This document shows, piece by piece, positions 54,434 through 58,111 of a DNA stretch of 58,111 nucleotides. The translations under genes and the position numbers were made by a program. The number at the start of each line of letters is the position of its first letter. Position 1 is the first letter of the stretch. Below the pieces are notes generated by a model. It saw only the letters and a list, made by a program, of their open reading frames with translations. It had not been told where the DNA came from and searched no databases. This stretch comes from Methylobacterium jeotgali (GTDB lineage: Bacteria > Pseudomonadota > Alphaproteobacteria > Rhizobiales > Beijerinckiaceae). The stretch covers positions 1 to 58,111 of the forward strand of contig NZ_BPQR01000018.1 of assembly GCF_022179345.1 (NCBI RefSeq), given 5' to 3'.

Positions 54434-55186
54434 TCAGGCCCTCCAGCGCAGGAGCCAGCCCTGGAGGGCGACGAAGGCGCTGTCGAACAGGCCGTAGAGG
54501 GCGGCCATGGTGAGCATGTAGACCACGACGATGTCCGTGGAGAGGAGGCTCGAGGCCTGCATCATGCGCGCGCCGACGCCGGGCACGCCGAAGATCTCCG
54601 CGGCCACCACCGCCATCCAGGCCTGACCCAAGGCGGTCCGCACGCCGACGAGGATGCCCGGCGTCGCCGCCGGCAGCAGGATCTTCGTGAGCCGCGCCCA
54701 AGGCGAGCGGAAGCCGAAGGCCTGGGCGACCTCGACGAGGTCGCGGTCGACGCCCCGCACCGCACCTTGGGTCGCGAAGAACACGATCCAGAACACGCCG
54801 ATCGCGATGATGAACACGGCGGCCGAGGGCTGCACCCCGAACCAGATGATCGCGAAGGGCACCCAGGCGAGGCCGGGGATCGGCCGCAGCAGCCGCACGA
54901 TCCAGGCGGTCGCCGCCTCGAAGGGCCGGAACATACCGCTGAGGAGCCCGAGCCCGATGCCCATGCCGGCACCCGCGCTCAAGCCCACCACGTAGTGGCT
55001 GAGGCTCGAGGCCACCGCCTCCGGCCACACCCCGAGCGACAGCTCCTTGAGGAAGGCGGCCGGGATCGTACTCGGCGGCGGCAGGAAAGCCGGGTTGATG
55101 AGGCCGAGCCGCGGCAGCGCCTCCCAGAATCCCAGGAACGCGGCGAGTCCCGCCGCCGCGAGCAGCGTCGAGCCGATGAGCCTCAT
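54434..55186 (-). CDS. ABC transporter permease, nitrate/sulfonate/taurine type
   Basis: The 250-residue permease has about six helices and the EAA-like loop (EVAQAFGFRSPWARLTKILLPAATPGILVGVRTALGQAWMAVVAAEIFG) typical of SsuC/TauC. The ATG at 55186 gives the natural N-terminus, with a 34-nt gap from the binding-protein gene. It forms an importer with the flanking genes. Confidence 0.94.
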   Translation of the reverse strand: MRLIGSTLLAAAGLAAFLGFWEALPRLGLINPAFLPPPSTIPAAFLKELSLGVWPEAVASSLSHYVVGLSAGAGMGIGLGLLSGMFRPFEAATAWIVRLLRPIPGLAWVPFAIIWFGVQPSAAVFIIAIGVFWIVFFATQGAVRGVDRDLVEVAQAFGFRSPWARLTKILLPAATPGILVGVRTALGQAWMAVVAAEIFGVPGVGARMMQASSLLSTDIVVVYMLTMAALYGLFDSAFVALQGWLLRWRA

Positions 55187-55220
55187 CGCTTGCGTCCGTC
55201 CGAACGCGATCCCACCGGGA

Positions 55221-56255
55221 TCAGCGGCCGGCCGCCTTCTCGTAGTACGAGGGCACGAACAGGGCATCGACGGGCAGGTCGCGGTCGAGGGTCCCGATGC
55301 TGACCTGATAGGCCTGCATCGCCTTCGTCGCCTCGACGATGGCGCGGGGGTCGGCGGTGAACTTCGCGGCCGGCGAGGTCAGCGCCTTCTGGATGGTGGC
55401 GAGATCGGTGATGCCCTTGCCGAGCGCCGCCTCGACGGGCTTGGCCGCGCGGGCCGGATCGCTCTTCAGGAGGTCGACGGCGCGCACGATGCCCTTCACC
55501 AGCCCCTCGACGGCGGCGGGGTTCTTGTCGGCGAAGGCGCCGAACACGCCGACCACGGTGCCGGGCTGGTTGGGGAACATCTCGCCGCCCAGCGCGATCA
55601 GCTTGATCGCCGGGTTACGCCCCTGGACGATGGTCAGCGCCGGCTCGCGGATCGAGGCGCCGTCGACGGCGCCGGCAAGCAGCGCCTGCTGCGTGGCGTC
55701 GATGCCCATGCTGACGATCTCTGCGTCGCCGCGCCCCGTCTTCGTCACCTCCCAGAGCCAGTGCTGGAGGGTGGTGTTGGGCACCGAGCCCGGCGGCTGC
55801 GTGGCCAGGCGCGCGGGCTTGCCCTCCTTGGCGCGGAACCTGGCGAACGCCTCGGCCTTGCTGGCGCCACCCTCGAAGTAGGGGGCGAGCTTGGGGCCGG
55901 CCACGAACACCATCTCCTCGATGGCCGTGGAGGCGACGACGCGCACGTCGATGTTCTTGGTCCGCGCCACCGCGAGCGGCGCGACGCCGGCCACGTAGAC
56001 GTCGATGGTGCCCGAGGCCAGCGCCTGGATCATGTTCGGGCCGGACTCGAAGGTGGTGAAGGTCGGGTTCAGGCCCGCCTCCTTCAGGTAGCCCTCGCCG
56101 TTGGCCACGAAGATCGGCGCCGCACCGATCACCGGGATCACGCCGATGCGCACCGGCACCGGCTCGGCCGCGAAGGTGGGAGCCTGGGTGAAGGCGACCA
56201 GCAGCAGGGCGGCGGCCGACAGGGCCGACCGGAGGACGGAAGCAGGGAAGCGCAC
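55221..56255 (-). CDS. ABC transporter substrate-binding protein, SsuA/TauA/NrtA-like
   Basis: The 344-residue protein has a signal peptide (about 1-29 from GTG 56255, ending PTFAAEP) and the NMT1/SsuA fold (VRIGVIPVIGAAPIFVANGEGYLKEAGL, FESGPNMIQALASGTIDVYVAGV). It binds the importer's substrate in the periplasm. No monooxygenase or nitrate-assimilation gene is nearby, so the substrate is open: an alkanesulfonate, taurine, nitrate or another small organic anion. A TTG at 56315 is an alternative start, less likely because it would precede the signal peptide. Confidence 0.9.
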   Translation of the reverse strand: MRFPASVLRSALSAAALLLVAFTQAPTFAAEPVPVRIGVIPVIGAAPIFVANGEGYLKEAGLNPTFTTFESGPNMIQALASGTIDVYVAGVAPLAVARTKNIDVRVVASTAIEEMVFVAGPKLAPYFEGGASKAEAFARFRAKEGKPARLATQPPGSVPNTTLQHWLWEVTKTGRGDAEIVSMGIDATQQALLAGAVDGASIREPALTIVQGRNPAIKLIALGGEMFPNQPGTVVGVFGAFADKNPAAVEGLVKGIVRAVDLLKSDPARAAKPVEAALGKGITDLATIQKALTSPAAKFTADPRAIVEATKAMQAYQVSIGTLDRDLPVDALFVPSYYEKAAGR

Positions 56256-56501
56256 AGGATGATCCGGGAAGGGGACGCGAACGATTCCCCATGGCACATT
56301 TGTGTTGCGCCGCAAAATACGATCTTGGCCTGTGGAATGGCCGGCGGCGGCGCGGCCCGTCCCGGGGAACTGCTACGTCAGGCCCCCGTTAGGGTGCACG
56401 GGCGGGATCACCACGCCCCCAATGCCCCTGCGTGCCCGGTTCCGAGGGCACGCCTCCAGGTGGACGCCTCCGGGCGGTCCGCTCAAGCGAAGGACAGCGC
56501 C
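56256..56501. promoter_or_regulatory. Divergent control region of the ABC importer and DUF3597 gene
   Basis: There is no gene here. CACATTTGTG (56294-56303 region) and TTGCG-C-CGCAA (56305-56315) are short inverted repeats upstream of the importer and could be regulator sites. Confidence 0.4.
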
Positions 56502-56924
56502 ATGAGCTTTCTCGGCACCATCGTCAGCAAGATCCTCCACCCGTTCGGCAGCGGCGAGGCCCAGGCTGCGCCGGCTCCCTCGGGCAGCGCCTCCAGCGGC
56601 GCGTCGGGCGGCGCCAGCAGCCCCACGTCAACGGCCTCGACCTCGGGCGGCGGCACGTCCAGCGGCACCGTCGACGTGGAGCAGGTGCTCAACGATCTCG
56701 CCGCGAAGAACCCGCAGCAGCTCAACTGGCGCACCTCGATCGTCGATCTCCTGAAGCTCCTCGACCTCGACTCGAGCCTCCACGCGCGCCAGGGCCTCGC
56801 CGACGAGCTGCACTACACCGGCGACAAGAACGACTCCGCCTCGATGAACATCTGGCTGCACAAGCAGGTCATCAAGAAGCTCGAGGAGAACGGCGGCAAG
56901 GTGCCGGCCGACCTCAAGGACTGA
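56502..56924 (+). CDS. DUF3597 family protein
   Basis: The 140-residue protein begins MSFLGTIVSKILHPFGSGEA. A Ser/Gly/Thr-rich linker spans about 25-65, and the DUF3597 domain follows (VDVEQVLNDLAAKNPQQLNWRTSIVDLLKLLDLDSSLHARQGLADELHYTGD). LysM-like associations are known for this family, but the function is unclear. It has AAGGA before the ATG, is monocistronic and is followed by a strong terminator. Confidence 0.9.
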   Translation: MSFLGTIVSKILHPFGSGEAQAAPAPSGSASSGASGGASSPTSTASTSGGGTSSGTVDVEQVLNDLAAKNPQQLNWRTSIVDLLKLLDLDSSLHARQGLADELHYTGDKNDSASMNIWLHKQVIKKLEENGGKVPADLKD

Positions 56925-56945
56925 TTCCGCCCTGCCGCGGAGAAG

Positions 56946-56979
56946 AGCCCCGGCGTCGCCAGCGACGCCGGGGCTTTTT
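56946..56979 (+). terminator. Intrinsic terminator after the DUF3597 gene
   Basis: A perfect 13-bp stem (56946-56958 with 56963-56975), loop CCAG, runs into TTTTT (56975-56979). It is the most complete intrinsic terminator at a gene end in the window. Confidence 0.92.
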
Positions 56980-57005
56980 CATGGGCGCATCAGACTCAGG
57001 GCACG

Positions 57006-58111
57006 TCAGCGCCCGGTGCGCACCCGGGTCCAGGCGCGGGTGACGAAGCGCTGCGTGCGGTCGTCCCAGGCGGTGTTGGTGGAGAGGCGCTGCATCGTCA
57101 CCTCGTCCGGGTAGATGCCGGGATCGGAGAGGATCTCCGGCTTCACGAGCTTCTTCGCCGGCAGGTTGCCGCTGGCGTAGGAGACGAAGTTCGTATTGGC
57201 GGCGGCCACCTCCGGCCGCAGCATGTAGTCGATGAAGACGTGGGCCTCGTCCTTATGCGGCGCGTCCTTCGGGATCGCGAAGGCGTCGAACCACATCAGC
57301 GTCCCTTCCTTCGGGATCAGGTAGCCGATCCTGACGTCGTTCTTGGCCTCCACGGCGCGGCGCCGCGCCTGGATCACGTCGCCGGAATAGCCGACCGCGA
57401 GGCAGATATCGCCGTTGGCCAGCGCCTGGATATACTCGGAGGAGTGGAACTTGCGCACGGCCCCGCGCAGCTTGAACAGGGCGTCGGTGACCTGGGTGAT
57501 GTCGTCCCAGCGCTTCGAGTCCGATTTCAGCCCGTAGGCCGGCAGAAGGCTCGGGATCAGGTCCTCGGGGCTGTCGAGCATCATCACCCCGCAATCCTTG
57601 AGCTTGTTCAGGAGGGCGGGGCTGAGGACGAGGTTCCAGGTGTTCAGCGCCTGCAAGGGGCCGAGGCGCTCGCGCACGGCGTCGAGGTTCACGCCGATGC
57701 CGGTCGTGCCCCACATGTAGTCGACGGCGTAGAGGTTGCCCGGATCGTAGACGGCAAGCCGGTTCGCGATCTCGGGCCAGACGTTGCCGAGGTTCTTGAG
57801 CCTGCCCTTGTCGAGGGGCTGGAAGGCGCCGGCCTTGATCAGCCGCTGCAGGAAGGGCCCCGAGGGTGCCACCACGTCGTAGCCGGAGCGGCCTGCGAGC
57901 AGCTTCGTCTCGAGGATCTCGTTGTTGTCGTAGGTGTCGTAGACGACCTTGATGCCGGTCTCCCTGGTGAAGGCCTCCAGCACCTTGGGGTCGATGTAGT
58001 CCGACCAGTTGTAGATGTTGACGACCCGCTCCGCCTGCGCCGCCGCGGCGACGCCCGACAGGGCGAGCGCCGCCGCCGCCAGCGCGGCCCGGAGGAGGCG
58101 GAGCAGGCGGG
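57006..58111 (-). CDS. potF: Spermidine/putrescine-binding protein, PotF-like (5' end missing)
   Basis: The gene runs off the window; about 368 residues are visible. The visible part opens with a signal-peptide core (LAAAALALSGVAAAAQA) followed by ERVVNIYNWSDYIDPKVLEAF, so only the start codon region is missing. ETGIKVVYDTYDNNEILETKLL, YDVVAPSGPFLQRLI and MWGTTGIGVNLDAV are the polyamine-binding-protein hallmarks. An internal GTG at 57983 is not the start. The potGHI transport genes may lie on either side beyond the window or elsewhere. It is an exported periplasmic protein. Confidence 0.93.
   Translation of the reverse strand, partial: RLLRLLRAALAAAALALSGVAAAAQAERVVNIYNWSDYIDPKVLEAFTRETGIKVVYDTYDNNEILETKLLAGRSGYDVVAPSGPFLQRLIKAGAFQPLDKGRLKNLGNVWPEIANRLAVYDPGNLYAVDYMWGTTGIGVNLDAVRERLGPLQALNTWNLVLSPALLNKLKDCGVMMLDSPEDLIPSLLPAYGLKSDSKRWDDITQVTDALFKLRGAVRKFHSSEYIQALANGDICLAVGYSGDVIQARRRAVEAKNDVRIGYLIPKEGTLMWFDAFAIPKDAPHKDEAHVFIDYMLRPEVAAANTNFVSYASGNLPAKKLVKPEILSDPGIYPDEVTMQRLSTNTAWDDRTQRFVTRAWTRVRTGR

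Overview
The window is high-GC DNA (about 70%) that reads as one continuous stretch of alphaproteobacterial chromosome. I infer a Hyphomicrobiales (Rhizobiales) species close to Methylobacterium/Methylorubrum. The reasons are the rpsM-rpsK-rpoA-rplQ order without rpsD, the acpXL-lpxXL very-long-chain lipid A cluster, the System I ccm genes, frequent GTG/TTG starts and 4-nt start/stop overlaps. I see no rRNA, tRNA, CRISPR array, insertion sequence, integrase or phage gene.

Layout. (1) 1-3796: end of the ribosomal protein/RNA polymerase alpha operon, with a metallo-beta-lactamase-fold gene inserted between rpsK and rpoA, closed by a terminator. (2) 3816-14980, minus strand: an eight-gene Wsp-like chemosensory operon (cheW, cheR-TPR, cheW, receptor, cheA-REC, cheB, and two multi-receiver histidine kinases), much of it translationally coupled. 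(3) 15067-20919: branched-chain amino acid genes. ilvBN sits behind a complete transcription attenuator with a 16-residue leader peptide rich in Val/Leu/Ile. A MazEF-type toxin-antitoxin pair, a GST and a TetR gene lie between ilvN and ilvC. (4) 20926-24749: small stress and regulatory genes (HxlR/azoreductase pair, flavin-nucleotide-binding protein, GST, WYL regulator). (5) 24737-32736: housekeeping genes (trpS, nth-like, dapF, mtaB, RluA-type synthase, ftsY, yciB) plus a secreted GyrI-like protein. (6) 32837-35727, minus strand: ccmA-B-C-D-G cytochrome c maturation genes. (7) 36065-40741: aconitase, a periplasmic repeat protein and an AI-2E family permease.

(8) 40978-48346: the lipid A very-long-chain fatty acid cluster (acpXL, dehydratase, a ketosynthase lacking its catalytic cysteine, an intact ketosynthase, a FabG-like reductase, an SH3 protein, an enoyl-reductase-like dehydrogenase, lpxXL), followed by a DUF1223 protein. 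(9) 48347-49479: an intergenic region with two small single-span membrane proteins too short for normal gene calling, an AT-rich patch, and a small membrane protein. (10) 49487-53700: glpD, glpK and a coupled exported alpha/beta hydrolase. (11) 53658-58111: an SsuABC/TauABC-type ABC importer, a DUF3597 protein, and the 5'-truncated gene of a PotF-like polyamine-binding protein running off the end.

The most interesting points are the ilvBN attenuator, the Wsp-like array that lacks a diguanylate cyclase but ends in two hybrid kinases, the chain-length-factor-like ketosynthase partner, the metallo-hydrolase inside the alpha operon, and the unannotated 28-residue membrane peptide.
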